This document shows positions 38,371 through 50,600 of a DNA stretch of 64,000 bases, piece after piece (position 1 is the first letter of the stretch; every line of letters begins with the position of its first letter). The DNA is taken from assembly GCF_032854445.1 (NCBI RefSeq), contig NC_088295.1:11703385-11767384 (forward strand). Reading direction: 5' to 3'. The stretch comes from Liolophura sinensis. Lineage: Eukaryota > Mollusca > Polyplacophora > Chitonida > Chitonidae. A model generated the notes under the pieces. The model was not told the origin of the DNA and made no database searches. It saw only the letters and a program-made list of their open reading frames with translations. The position numbers and the translations under genes were made by a program.

Positions 38371-38675
38371 TGAGTGAATGAATGCTTGGGGTTTAACGTC
38401 GCACTTAACAGTTTTTCAATCATATGACGACGAAGGAGTCCTTAGAGTGCATGTAATGTTCCTCCTTGTTGCAGGATGGATTTCCGCTCTTTTATCTCGT
38501 GTTACTTCACTGATATTGATACGGGTCAACCAGTTGCTGCACTATCCCCTTCATGCTGAACGCCAAGCTGCAACTTTCTCTTTTAAGGTCTTAGGTGTGA
38601 CTCCACCCAGGATAGACCCTGGATCTACCGCCCCCGAAGCGGACGCTCTAGCAACCAAGCCAGCAGCTTCATACA
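38371..38675 (-). mobile_element. SINE family B with tRNA-like head
   Basis: Read on the minus strand it begins with a tRNA-like segment: an A-box-like GGCTTGGTTGCTAGAGCG, the arm CGTCCGCTTCGGGGGCGG and a decayed B-box CAGGGTCTATCCTGGG. A family B body follows (AGCATGAAGGGGATAGTGCA, GACCCGTATCA, CAACAAGGAGG) and then the 3' end, GTTAAACCCCAAGCATTCATTCACTCA. An internal segment present in the copy at 45627-45865 is missing. It separates two minisatellite arrays. Confidence 0.82.
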
Positions 38676-38699
38676 AGTAGGGTGTAGGGCGCTGTGTGT

Positions 38700-39262
38700 G
38701 TATTGTATTGAATACAGTGTGGACCAGTCCGCTTCACCTGTCCCTGTATAGTGCTGGAAAGGGTGTGGATCAGTCCGTTTCACCTGTCCGTGTATAGTAC
38801 TGGATAGGCTGTTGATCAGTCAGCATAACCTGTCCGTCTGTATATTACTGAATAGAGTATTGATCAGTGAGCTTCACTAGTCCCTGTATAGTACTGGATA
38901 GGGTGTGGATCAGTCCGCTTCAACTGCCCCCGTATAGTACTGGATAGTGTGTAAACCAGTCCGCTTCACCTGTCCCTTTATAGTACTGGATGGGGTGTAG
39001 ACCAATTCGCTTCATCTTTCTTTTTATAGTACTGCATAGGGTGTGGATGAGACCGCTTCACCTGTCCGTGTATAGTACTGGATAGGGTGTTGATCAGTCC
39101 GCTTCACCTGTCCGTGTATACTACTGCATAGACCGTTGATCAGTCAGCTTCACCAGTCTGTGTATACTTCTGAATAGAGTGTTGATCAGTCCGCTTCACC
39201 TGTCTGTGTATACTACTGAATAGAGTGTTAATCAGTCTGCTTCACCAGTCTGTGTAGTACAG
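38700..39262. repeat. 46-bp minisatellite, about 12 units
   Basis: A unit of about 46 bp with CAGTCCGCTTCACCTGTCC and GTATAGTACTGGATAGGGTG repeats about 12 times with moderate divergence. The CAGTCCGCTTCACC phrase resembles the monomer of the array on the other side of the SINE (CCAGTCGCTTCACC), so the two arrays may share an origin. Confidence 0.9.
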
Positions 39263-41184
39263 TATATTTTCAGCATGTATACACCTGTCAAAGCTGACTG
39301 TAAACCTAGGTATACAGTTTGACACCGGAGTGCTTTACAACTTGACAGGTGTCTTAGTTGTTCACTGATTATTTTTCCATAACTCTTGGGAGGTTTGTGT
39401 CGTTCGTGGTTTTGGAAATTGTTCTTTGAGAATTGGTATAAGAAAGCCTACAACGTATAAATTCGGTATGTTTGAATATAGCACTTTAATACCGTTTTCA
39501 TTGGCAACCAAGTTGACCCATTGGCTGATGAGAGTTGCAACATGTATGTGGCCTTAGAAATTTGTTTTATTAAAATATTTGACAGGCTTCCAAATACATG
39601 ACATATATAAATTTTAAAGAAAGTTACATTGTTCGGCTTTTATGCCTCCAGTTATCATTAAGTTCAGAGCTTCCGGGGCTAAGGCGGCCTCTTAACCCTC
39701 GCTTGTTATAGGTTGGAATAATATAAATCAACTGATTTAGAATCCCAAAATTACATGACGTCTCGCTGAAAACGACAAATATTCGGTTTTTACGAGCTAT
39801 TAATAAAATTTTAATACCGATAACTAAAAGTCGTTCAAAACGCGCCTGGGATAGTAGTTCCCCTTTATCATTATCCCACATCTTTGTAATTCAGCCGAAA
39901 GGAGGGCTGATCTGGGCTTCCCACAATGTTTTCCGTAACCAAAAATCGCCTATAATTTGTCTCCGGCTATCTGAAAGGCCAGAGTTTCCGGGGCCTAGGT
40001 GTCCCCTAAACCATTGCCTAGTGATCTGGATGGTAGTAGTTCCTTTGATTCCCTGATCCCATCCCTTACTTAAACGTTTCGCTGTCCCTGTTGAAAGCAA
40101 CAATAAAGTTTGGATAAGAAACAGAGATGGTTTCTTATTCTTTGAGTTTGTTCTATTGGTGTTTTAGTGCCACATTCAGCAAAGTTTGGTCCCACTTACA
40201 GGTCAGGGGTTAGGAAACATATTTTGAATATCTCCAAAGCAATAGAGAAGAATAACACTATTGTCGTTACTTGGGATTTACACTTTTTAAATTTTATTTG
40301 TAAATGTTAATCCTCACTTTTAAAGGAAAGTATAGACTTAATCACGAAGTCAGTATAACATTGAAGTGGTATTTGTTAAATAAATAAATGTAACGTGTAG
40401 TTGTTAACGTCCTATATGTCAGGATGTGAGAGAATCGTGCAAGAACCTATTCATTACGATAAAGGACCTAGTTCCCCGAAGATTTCTGATAAGTTATCAC
40501 AGAGCGTCTCGTTCTTCCCTTCTTTCCCAGTCTGAAATTCTAGCGTGTTAGTTTCAAACACTTATATAAACCTTCATCTTCAGCGCAAATTTATTAGGAT
40601 GTTGCATGATATTTCGCGGCACTTGCAATAATCTAGCGTAATGTATCGTTTTTATTTTTGTCTGTTCAATGCCCCTTAACTTCTTATGCTAATAACATAT
40701 ACCTTTTCGACACGCACGTGGAATCAGCCGTTAGCAATTGAAGGGTCAGTTGGCAGTACAGAAATATCAATTTTCGATATACACTAATGTATGCTCGCAT
40801 ACACAATATGTAGTCCCGACGGAGAGGAATTACAATTGAAATCAATGAAGGTCCAACAGCCTGAAATGTACGCTCCTTTGCATTGTAATGCACACAGGAA
40901 AAGGTATTTTCCGTATCTCCAGAGAATAAGCTCTCAAAAGTAGCTCAAATCAATCCGGCTTTGAAAACGCGCGTCTGAGTATTTTGGCAAAGTTTATCTT
41001 CGAGATCTGAAGGCTTTCTGGTCTTGCCTCATAGTACCACAGACATACTACAGTAATTGATCTCAGCTTGCACATGGCTCTCATGGAAAATATATTGAAG
41101 TATTTAACTAAGGAGGTCAAGAAGAATGACCAATATTTCATTTCTCCGTTGTTACCATGGTAATCCCGACAATTAGCCGATCCA
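39263..41184. other. No gene seen; contains a diverged duplication
   Basis: Segments at about 39640-39720 and 39960-40050 share a pattern around CAGAG(C/T)TTCCGGGGC followed by a C-rich stretch. A second pair, near 39846 and 40027, shares GATAGTAGTTCC-like sequence. The minus-strand frames 39624-39881 and 39891-40103 show weakly similar peptides at these places. It may be an old unidentified repeat. Confidence 0.4.
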
Positions 41185-42480
41185 TAAATAGTCGATTGTA
41201 GATGGCCCCTGACTGCATTCTCTCTCTACCAGACTAACTGTAGATGACCCCTGACTGTATTCTGTCACTACCAGACCGATTGTAGATGGCCCCTGACTGC
41301 ATTCTCTCACTACCAGACCTATCGTAGATGGCCCCTGACTGCATTCTCTCACTACCAGACTAACTGTAGATGACCCCTGACTGTATTCTGTCACTACCAG
41401 ACCGATTGTAGATGGCCTCTGACTGCATTCTCTCTCTACCAGACTAACTGTAGATGACCCCTGACTGTATTCTGTCACTACCAGGCCGATTGTAGATGGC
41501 CCCTGACTGCATTCTCTCTCTACCAGACTAACTGTAGATGACCCCTGACTGTATTCTGTCACTACCAGACCGATTGTAGGTGGCCCCTGACTGCATTCTC
41601 TCACTACCAGACCTATCGTAGATGGCCCCTGACTGCATTCTCTCACTACCAGATCAATTGTAGATGGCCCCTGACTGCATTCTCTCACTACCAGACCGAT
41701 TGTAGATGGGCCCTGACTGCATTCTGTCACTACCAGACTAACTGTAGATGACCACTGACTGTATTCTGTCAATACCAGACCGATTGTAGATGGCCTCTGA
41801 CTGCATTCTCTCACTACCAGACCTATCGTAGATGGCCCCTGACTGCATTCTGTCTCTACCAGACCGATTGTAGATGGCCCCTGACTGCATTCTCTCACTA
41901 CCAGACTAACTGTAGATGACCCTTTACTGTATTCTCTCACTACCAGACCGATTGTAGATGGCCCCTGACTGCATTCTCTCTCTACCAGACTAACTGTAGA
42001 TGACCCCTGACTGTATTCTGTCACTACCAGACCGATTGTAGATGGCCCCTGACTGCATTCTCTCACTACCAGACCGATTGTAGATGACCCCTGACTGCAT
42101 TCCACCACCAGACTAACTGTAGATGGCCCCATTACTGCATTCTCTCACTACCAGACTAACTGTAGATGACCCCTGATTGTATTCTCTCACTACCAGACCT
42201 ATCGTAGATGGCCCCTGACTGCATTCTCTCACTACCAGACCGATTGTAGATGGCCCCTGTCTACATTCTCTCATTACCAAACCAATTGTAGATGGCCCCA
42301 TTACTGCATTCTTTCATTATCATATCGACTGTAGATGGCCCCTAACTGCATTCTCTTATTACCAAACCAAATGTAGATGGCCTGTGACTGTATCCTGTCA
42401 TTACCAGATCAATTGTAGATGGCCCCTGGCTGTATTCCCTCTCTACCAGACCGACTGTAGATGGCCCTTTACTGCTTTCT
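41185..42480 (-). repeat. 42-bp minisatellite with a 319-codon open frame
   Basis: About 30 units of 42 bp with the core TGTAGATGGCCCCTGACTGC and CTACCAGACCGAT. On the minus strand one frame is open from 42132 to 41173 (319 codons), reading 14-residue units of the type GPSTIGLVVRECSQ. A second type reads GSSTVSLVVRECSQ, and the two often alternate, giving an 84-bp higher order. Most differences between units change the amino acid, there is no signal peptide or flanking gene structure, and the array continues past the frame to 42480. I take it as a satellite rather than a gene. Confidence 0.9.
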
Positions 42481-44970
42481 CAACCCGTCATTATTAAGCT
42501 GAGATTTTCACCGAAAACGTTGGATGTGTAGCTTTATCATTATAGTTTGTATATGTAAGGATGCCTTGATTCTTGATCACGTTCGCGCTTTGTACAAGAA
42601 TAATTCCAGTATTTGCATCTTTTAAGGAAAGCCCAAGCGTACAAAAACTTTACAGTTAATTACTTACCGCTCATCAAAGCATGTTAGACATACACTGTTG
42701 CTATATTTTACAGTTAAGTTTTATATATCAGGTAACAGAAAATGCTCGGTACATACATAGGTGGACGTTATGATAACGTGATCCAGTTTAGTACGGTAGT
42801 TATATGTTCAATGTACAATATATACCTACGGATATGTTGCAGGAACAGTTTTGTTTTATCAATGATTGTCTTCACTAGAAGCCGCCATACCACCATCAGT
42901 GAGAAGAGCAATACCAACGAAGCTCAAACGAAAGGGGCCTGATATGTCTACGTTCCATCTTGGGGTTCTGGCTCTGAATTAGACCAAACACGCATATTCT
43001 GAAGCCAATGTCACCCCGCGGGCAGGGAAAGGGCGCACCATTGCAATCGAAATATATATGATTGTTACCTGAAATGTGTATCAATAGACGGGAGATTGAT
43101 ACATGTTGAAAACTTCAGTAATCATCTGCGAAAACGGGGGGAAAAGTCGATTATTTTTGCACCGTGCTCATGATTTCATCAGATTAATGCGTTAAGGGAT
43201 TAGCTCCATGCATGGGTTCATTCACACCGATGAATTTGGGGCTCTATCAGCTGATGGCCTATATGCCCGACTACACATTGATTCATGGCTTCTCGCGTCA
43301 GGAAAGGTCAGCTGTGGGCGGGATTTTACGGAGACCTGCGTGTTGAGGTCAACATCGGCGATTTGCTTCCGGCGTGTCATGTCAGCAGCGATAAACAATA
43401 TGTAATATACATGTCTTCATAGCCAAATCCAGCGACAGCTTTTATACGGATTCCCAACAGATATCATCCATAATAGCATCATTTTGAATATAAGACGTGC
43501 TGAGCTTCATGATTGTGTTTCATAAACTTCCGCACATAAAGTATTCATCTAAATAAAAATGATATAACCTGGCAAATTTTATGTCTATAATAGTTATGCG
43601 ATGTTTGAGAATTCTATAAATTGCAAAGCAAGAATATTAACCTGAAAAGATTTCCGAGCTATAAATGCCTTGACGCTAATGAGGCAGCTTGTGGTTTTAA
43701 GAGATCAAAAATAAAGCAGCCACATAAATCATAGCTAATTATATCTCGACGAGAAGTGTTGAATATATATATATATAGTCTAGAAATCCCACATGCTTAC
43801 ATGATTTACCTTACATCGGACCTTTAACATTTGACCTTTCGGTCAACGTTTTCCACGTCATGGTTACTACTCATATTCAGGCTATTTTTTTTTCATATAA
43901 TTAAGCAGTATTTTATAAGATGTTTCACTGCTTGCTACAGTTTTGTACATAACATGGATTGAAGCTGATACACTTAGCAGAAACAACCATAAACCTGGTA
44001 TTTTGTGGCGCTTTGTTTTATTTTCGCGTCGTGTATCCAGAACACTTTGGACTGTGGCACATTTCTATAATGAGGTATTGGCGAAATATATATATTTTTT
44101 ATAAAGAATTTAAGCTGACCAGTCTACAACATCTGTATAAATTGCGTAACGTGTGTAAGTTTTTTTTTTGGCGAAATCGTGTCTTAGATGACAAAGCGTC
44201 CTTAATTGATGACGTCATGTTTTGGAGGAATGAATGATAAGCCAGACGTATGTTGGACGCATCTCCATTATAATAGCTGTATCATGATTTCACGCCATCA
44301 GACACTGGGGAACACATCCAGCCAGCGCAGTGAAAGCATGTTTCAACGCAGAGCGCATGAGGCACCTGGTCGCATAACGCCGTTTATTCACGCCAAATAT
44401 CGTACAATCTCGCCAGTCTCGTCCTGAAATGCTCCTGAATGAGTGTGGTTTCATGACACTTCATGCCATATACATTGAAGATTGGGCGGGAGTCATCCTA
44501 CTTCTATTCATTCAGATTGTTAAACTTTATCTTTGTTTCATTCTACATTCACTATCCCAGGTGTTAATAAATAGTTTGGATAGATAGTTCCATGAAGTGT
44601 TTTTACGTAAGGTTAAGCCACTATCCACGGGGATGACAGAGAACGTACACCACCGCATCAACCTGCATGGCGGGATCATGACATTAAACGATAAATTAAA
44701 AAATCTGTGTGGAAGATAGGGCTTACATCTCAACACACCCGACCTTTCCAGCGGCCACAATGTGTTTAGAAGATATCAATAATCAATGACTTCACTCTCA
44801 GATACATACTCTAAGCCGACAACAAACAAATCACGCTCTCTAACTAATTCTCTTTATTCTGAGCAACCTGTGTTATCTGTCTGGTGCAACGTCCCATTAC
44901 TCATCCCTTTAGTCAGTCTTCACGTCAGTTAGTCAGTGAATAAAACCTTTTCTTCAAATTAAGATTGCTA
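42481..44970. other. No gene seen
   Basis: Unique AT-rich sequence with short (AT)n near 43763-43780. Short open frames have no features. Confidence 0.45.
42672..42680 (-). promoter_or_regulatory. TCF/LEF consensus site
   Basis: Exact CATCAAAGC. A Helper GCCGCCA lies about 200 bp away at 42881-42887. Confidence 0.4.
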
Positions 44971-44971
44971 C

Positions 44972-45009
44972 CACGTTAAAACCCAAGCACTCACTCACTC
45001 ACTCACTCA
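44972..45009 (+). mobile_element. SINE family B 3'-tail remnant
   Basis: ACGTTAAAACCCAAGCA followed by (CTCA)n, the end of family B. The upstream body is not recognisable. Confidence 0.6.
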
Positions 45010-45420
45010 AATCAAGATTTGTTCAAAATATGCAGCAGCAACAATAATTCTGTTATTGCGATAGGCAGCTCGCTCTGTCTGTCACTGGGTCAACCAGTCG
45101 TCGAGATTTTTGACACTCTACCTGTTGATATGGGCTGATTTGTCAAATATTTAACATGATATCTTTTAACATGGGGATGTTCACAGAAGGGACAAACCAA
45201 CATTGACAATGTGCGCCTATTTATGTTCCGACTTAGTCGACCAGTTAAGCGATGAGCGGCAGAAATAGATTTTCTCAACTTTGACGAAAGGGGTTCGTCT
45301 ATGATATATTATTAAATTCATGAAGCTTATTCACAACGATTCAAATTACTGAATCAGTATGATACCTACATGTTCAATTCGTTCTAAGCATCTTTATACA
45401 TTATTTTCAAAGAGGAAGTA

Positions 45421-45622
45421 TGCGACCGCTGTGAGTTCAAGTCCAGCTCATGCTGGCTTCCTCTCCGGCCGTACGTGGGAAGGTCTGCCAGCAACCTGCG
45501 GATGGTCGTGGGTTTGCCCCGGGCTCTGCCCGGTTTCCATGCACCATAGTGCTGGCCGCCGTCGTATAAGTAAAATATTCTTGAGTACGGCGTAAAACAC
45601 CAATCAAATAAATAAATCAAAG
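45421..45622 (+). mobile_element. SINE family A, well-preserved copy
   Basis: The B-box-like GAGTTCAAGTCCAGC is followed by CTCATGCTGGCTTCC, GTACGTGGGAAGGTCTGCC, GCAACCTGCGGATGGTCGTG, GTAAAATATTCTTGAGTACGG and the AATAAATAAAT tail. It abuts the family B copy that follows. Confidence 0.9.
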
Positions 45623-45626
45623 AGGA

Positions 45627-45865
45627 GGTTCAGCATGAAGGGGATAGTGCAACGACTGGTGACCCGTATCAGTATAATGGCTTGGGCGGGCGGCTTACTT
45701 GCCTTCGGTAAGGCGTTTCAGTGAAGCAGCACTAGATAAAAGAGCGGTGGAAATCCGTCCTGCAACAAGGAGGCACATTACATGCACTCTAAGGATTCCT
45801 TCGGTCATCAAAAGACTGAAAATTGTTAAGTACGACGTTAAACCCCAAGCACTCACTCACACTTA
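45627..45865 (+). mobile_element. SINE family B, body and 3' end
   Basis: Same-sense body AGCATGAAGGGGATAGTGCA, GGCTTGGGCGGGCGGCTTAC, AAAGAGCGGTGGAAATCCGT, CAACAAGGAGG and the 3' end GTTAAACCCCAAGCACTCACTCACAC. The tRNA-like head is absent. It starts directly at the tail of the family A copy. Confidence 0.88.
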
Positions 45866-45902
45866 AAGAGGAAGGAAAGATCTATAAGAAATAATAAATA
45901 AA

Positions 45903-46318
45903 CTAGGTCTCTACAGTGGTTAGCTAGCTAAAGCGCAGCAAAATGGACCCAGGGGCCTCTCATAAATGCGATTGCTGAGAGTTCAAGTACAGCTCATGCT
46001 GGCTTCCTCTTCGGCCGTACAGTATAATGGCTTGGGTGGGCGGCTTTACTTGCCTTCGGTAAGGCGTTTTCAGTGAAGCAGCACTATATAAAAGAGCGGT
46101 GGAAATCCGTCCTGCAAAAAACCTCTCATAAATGCGATTGCTGAGAGTTCAAGTACAGCTCATGCTGGCTTCCTCTTCGGCCATACGTGAGAAGGTCTGG
46201 CAACAACCTGCCAGACGTGGGTTTCCCCCGAGCCCTGTTCACTTTCCTCCTACCGTAAATGATGGCGTGAGTGAAAGATCATCAGTACGACGTAAAACAC
46301 CTATCAAATAAATAAGTA
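45903..46318 (+). mobile_element. Rearranged SINE A interrupted by a SINE B fragment
   Basis: A family A copy with head-like sequence (GTGGTTAGCTAGCTAAAGCGC) is broken after TTCGGCCGTAC by about 100 bp of family B (46020-46117). About 63 bp of family A then repeats (45956-46018 and 46122-46184), and the copy runs to its AATAAATAAG tail. Confidence 0.85.
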
Positions 46319-46559
46319 GGCTAAAAAAATACATAAATAAATAAACATGTAGCATCATATTTATAGAAAGAGGGCCAGAGCTTGGATATATCTGCTATTA
46401 TCATTATAGTTTATCTAAGTTAATGAGATGCCTAATAAGGTCACTTGCTTTGAATCATTTAAATAAATACATTTTACACGGAAAAAAGTCACTTGGCTTG
46501 ATTAGTTTTATCGTTTTCAGAAGGCCCTCTCTGGGCTACAGGACTATAACGGCTGCAGC

Positions 46560-46700
46560 AGCCGCCTGAAGTCAAGAGGTTTATCATGTACTTGGTGCTG
46601 TGGTTTCCCATGTACAGTTTCGGTGATCCATAAAACTGGCCTGTCACTGTCACATAAGTGAAATATTAGACACCTATCAAATAAATAAATAAATAAATGA
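46560..46700 (+). mobile_element. SINE family A, degenerate 3' part
   Basis: The segment CATAAGTGAAATATTAGACACCTATC followed by (AAAT)n matches the family A end. The part upstream is much decayed. Confidence 0.6.
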
Positions 46701-47370
46701 ATATATAAATAATTGTTTCCAAGGGTTTAAGCTTTCCTTAATGGATACAGTTACAATGTCTATTTCCCATGCCTTCATACTAACAGAACAAGGCATTAAG
46801 TTCAGCAATTCAAACAATTCAAAACCACCAATCTCTACCTTTGTTCGGCCTGCTAACCACCGTGTCCATGTCGTCCTCTATTGGCAATTATTGAACTGCA
46901 TGCATGCCCTCAGGAGATTAACACAGAGCTAACTCAATCCCAGCATTTCTATTGTCACATTATGGACGTTGTTAAGTTAAGGTGTAATTGACAAGGTTTA
47001 AGTCAAAGTCACAGAAAATACATTTCCTTCATTTACCCTTGCTCCGGTAGATTGTTTTGATATGCATTTAGGCCGATGTCAGGCCAGTGGATTAACGATA
47101 TGTCCTCATGCAAAATGCCCATCAGCACAATCGGGGATTCCCCTGTGAGTAACCCTCGGTGTAAGCGAACTTGTCGGTCAGATCTTACCAGGCTTCGTCT
47201 ATGTTTGTATATCTTGGACAACATACAGATTAGCAGAACTCGTACATCTTGAATGTAGATGCATCTATCATCATCATCAATCGCAATTATTGGCTGACAT
47301 ACAAACTGTGTTTAATATGTGATCAAATTTCTTTATTTGTTTTTATGTATATGTAATTATCCTTGAATCT

Positions 47371-47613
47371 TCGGTGGCAGAGTAGTTAGCACGCTAGCGC
47401 AGCAGAATGACTCAGGCGCTCTCGCCGGTGCAGGCGCTGTGAGTTCTAGTCCAGCTCATGCAGACGTTCTCTCCTGTCGTAAGTGGAAAGATTTGTAGGC
47501 AACCTACGAATTGTCGTGGGTTTCCCCCTGGGCTGTGTCAGGTTTCTTCCCACCATAGTGCTGCCGCCGTCGCCGTGTGAGTGACATATTCTTGAGTACC
47601 CAAATAAATAAAT
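47371..47613 (+). mobile_element. SINE family A with tRNA-like head
   Basis: This is the most complete family A copy. It has a Pol III A-box-like TGGCAGAGTAGTTAGCACGC, a B-box-like GAGTTCTAGTCC about 60 bp further, the family A body (GGAAAGATTTGTAGGCAACC, GTCGTGGGTTTCC, CACCATAGTGCTG) and an AATAAATAAAT tail. The box layout marks family A as tRNA-derived. The copy is diverged. Confidence 0.85.
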
Positions 47614-50600
47614 CATCTTTGTCAATGATTGATTGCTTACCTATAAAAGCTTGATTGATCAGGTTGCCGACTGGCTGCCACTTAGTTTCTGCCAAGATGA
47701 TAATGAATTTATTGATCGGTTGGTAAAGGGAATCTAATGTCTTTTTCATAAATCTCAGCTATTTAGCAGTTGCAAAGAATTCCACATGCACTGTTGAATT
47801 TTTGCTCGTCTAATGCATGCATTCCAGTCGTCAATATTGGCTACGAAAAGCAGGAATATGTTCAGTGGCGCCATCTGGCGTCTCAAAGGGAAGTCCTCTG
47901 TAACTCCAGATGTAGGCCATCGGTGTCAAACTCAAGAGCGGGAGTTGGCCTGGTTGAATAGAGAGGGAAAGGCTCTTAAAAGCTGACGGGGATACGGTTC
48001 TGAGTGTATCGGAGAAAATTGATTCGTATGAAGATAATTGGGATGTGAATTTAGATGGTGTAACCTCAGAGATGGTATGAAACTGCAGCTTTGACGGTTT
48101 GACCTTATTAACACACGTCCGTTTATAAGAAGCGGGTGTGGAACACTCGTAAGAGGAGAGCCCCAGCTACAAAATTACAAATAACCCTTTCAAGAGAAAT
48201 GATCCCTATCGACGGTTGAAATTTTCTGCCTCTCCGACGTTTAAGTGGGCACAACTCGTGGACAGCAAAACTGCATCCCCACATCTCCGGCACACAACTC
48301 AACCTGTTCTCTCATCTCGTCCTGCAATCTCAGTTTTCGTTTGTGTTTTTACCTGAGAGCTAAACGAATCTCTCTGAAGAGATTACCCAGCCAGTTCCAC
48401 GGACACGTGTTTAATCAAGAGAGGGTAATAATCCGTATTAGAGCTAATACAGAGTAAGCTAGTTTTGCCTCCGATTATATCAACTCTCATAATGGATACT
48501 TCATGAACGTCAAAATATCCTTCCAGCCGAATAAAGATATTTTCGCGGATTTTTTTTAATGAAGAAGTTCTTTTATGGAGCCGTCATCAATGATATCGTG
48601 ATTTGGTTCTTAAAAGCTTTTTCACGCTACAGCTTTTGCAAGGCGTGAAACGCAAATTCCGAATTGGCTGGGTGGGCCCATTAGGGGCGACAAGCTGTAA
48701 GTGACATTGTTAAATCGACGGTGTGGCCTGGTACTGGTTGTCAAACACAGGGTCGACCAAGCCTAGCTCTTACCAAGCTACGCTTCGAGGGACAGCCTTC
48801 CTCAATATGACGTAGATAAAAGCAAGGTTATTTTAACCTCGACAGGGACACAGGAAGAAATAAGTGCAAATTAAAAGCTTTTTCGTTTGAATCGGATGCA
48901 TCGAGATGATGCTCATTTGAAACTAACACTCTAAGTTACGGTCAGTATGATGACCTAAATAAGGGATACCGCAAAGCGCAGTAATACTGATGGAGGCGGT
49001 GAAAAGCAAGTCCACCCGAGTTTAGAATGTAATATAGTTATTCAACCGTTTGTTTTTTTTCTCAAAATTCCCACATTCTCTTGTATTATAGGCTTCAATA
49101 GAGAAACTTGTATATCGTTTTGTTTGGACACTCTTTTTGTATAGTGCCAGTGTAAAATCAAGCCTGTCTTTTTGAGTTCACCAGCCATCATGTAGGAAGT
49201 GCTACATAAAACGAGATAAAATTATAGCCATATGAATATCAGAGCATGTAAACAAGTGCTAATTCATGTGGATTGGTATAATAAAACGATCTCGCATACG
49301 TGGTTGACAAAGATCATTCATCCTCAGGTCACGCGATTGAAACATTCCTCTGCACTAACCGAACAACGAAATGTTCTGCACATTACTGCTTGTGAAGCTT
49401 TTTGTTTTAATTGCAAGAGTTTAAGCTACTTAAACGGAGGAAGAAATGGAAGACCGCTGTAGAACTCGTATTTAATATAACCTGATTACTTCATATTTAG
49501 GTAAAATACTAAAATTTAGGTCAAATTCTTTGTGTCATACAATGTTTGAAAGTACCGGATACAAAACAGAGTATAATCCATGTGTAACCTGTTCTTACGT
49601 GTGTTTTTTCTGAAAGAAGGATATAACCTTATAAAGTTTGCTGAAGATTTTCTTAGGGGTTTTATCAGATAGCTTATACAGCGCATTATCGGCTGCTCTG
49701 CTATCACACAATGCAAACGACCGGGATCAGACCTGGCCAGCCGCTGAGAGTTTTTCAGAAAGCACACGCGAAGAGAAAGGCTTCCCTGGCGGTTTATTAC
49801 GGCAAGGGGTTTTTCGGCAAGGTCTTGTTAGATAACAATATCTTTTAAGAGTCATCCGCTCTGTGTGTGGAGTTGGATTCGCGTGACAAGGCGCTGGGGC
49901 CGGGGGCGTTGTCAGCGTAATCTCGGTGCAACTGCTCCGGGGAAGCGGGAAATGAACTCCGCTGAATATTGCCATTGTAGGATGGAATGCGAAGAAATTT
50001 GTTCGTCCTGTTGCAAAAACCTGGACTATGTCCATGGCGGATGATCAATGACGTAATGAGCTGGGGCTCACTAAACATCTTCTGATGTAATTAGTTTCGT
50101 TAGTTTTGTGTAGTCATAGCAACGCTCTCTTGAAAAATGCGATCGTGGTTGTAGGAGGTTTTGGGAGCCCTATGAAATGTTGCTGTCAACTATGAGAACT
50201 AAATAGCGATACAAGAGGAGCTGGATCGGTAGGAGATATAGGCCTTATTTTATTGACCCCTCCAGCCTGTGCCATGGCGATTTATTTCAGGTGGATTATT
50301 TCACTCGTGGAAAAATTCGTCGATATTTCCTTGGACAGAACGTTGACTAGGCCTGACACTGGCCACGAAAATTAACTCCTCCCCTTCCCCTATAGCTCGA
50401 TCTCAGTAACTGAACTTAATTTGGGTATGAACATGCCCCGAAGGACTGAAAGATGAGAGGCCGTCATATAGTTTAACATTTCCCCTCACCGTTTAAGTGT
50501 GCGCTATTTTCTGCAGAAAAAACACTGAGTCACCACACCTGAAACGGGTCACATTCCTCTCCAGGTTCTGCCTCAGCTAAGCGCTGATCTTGCACCATTG

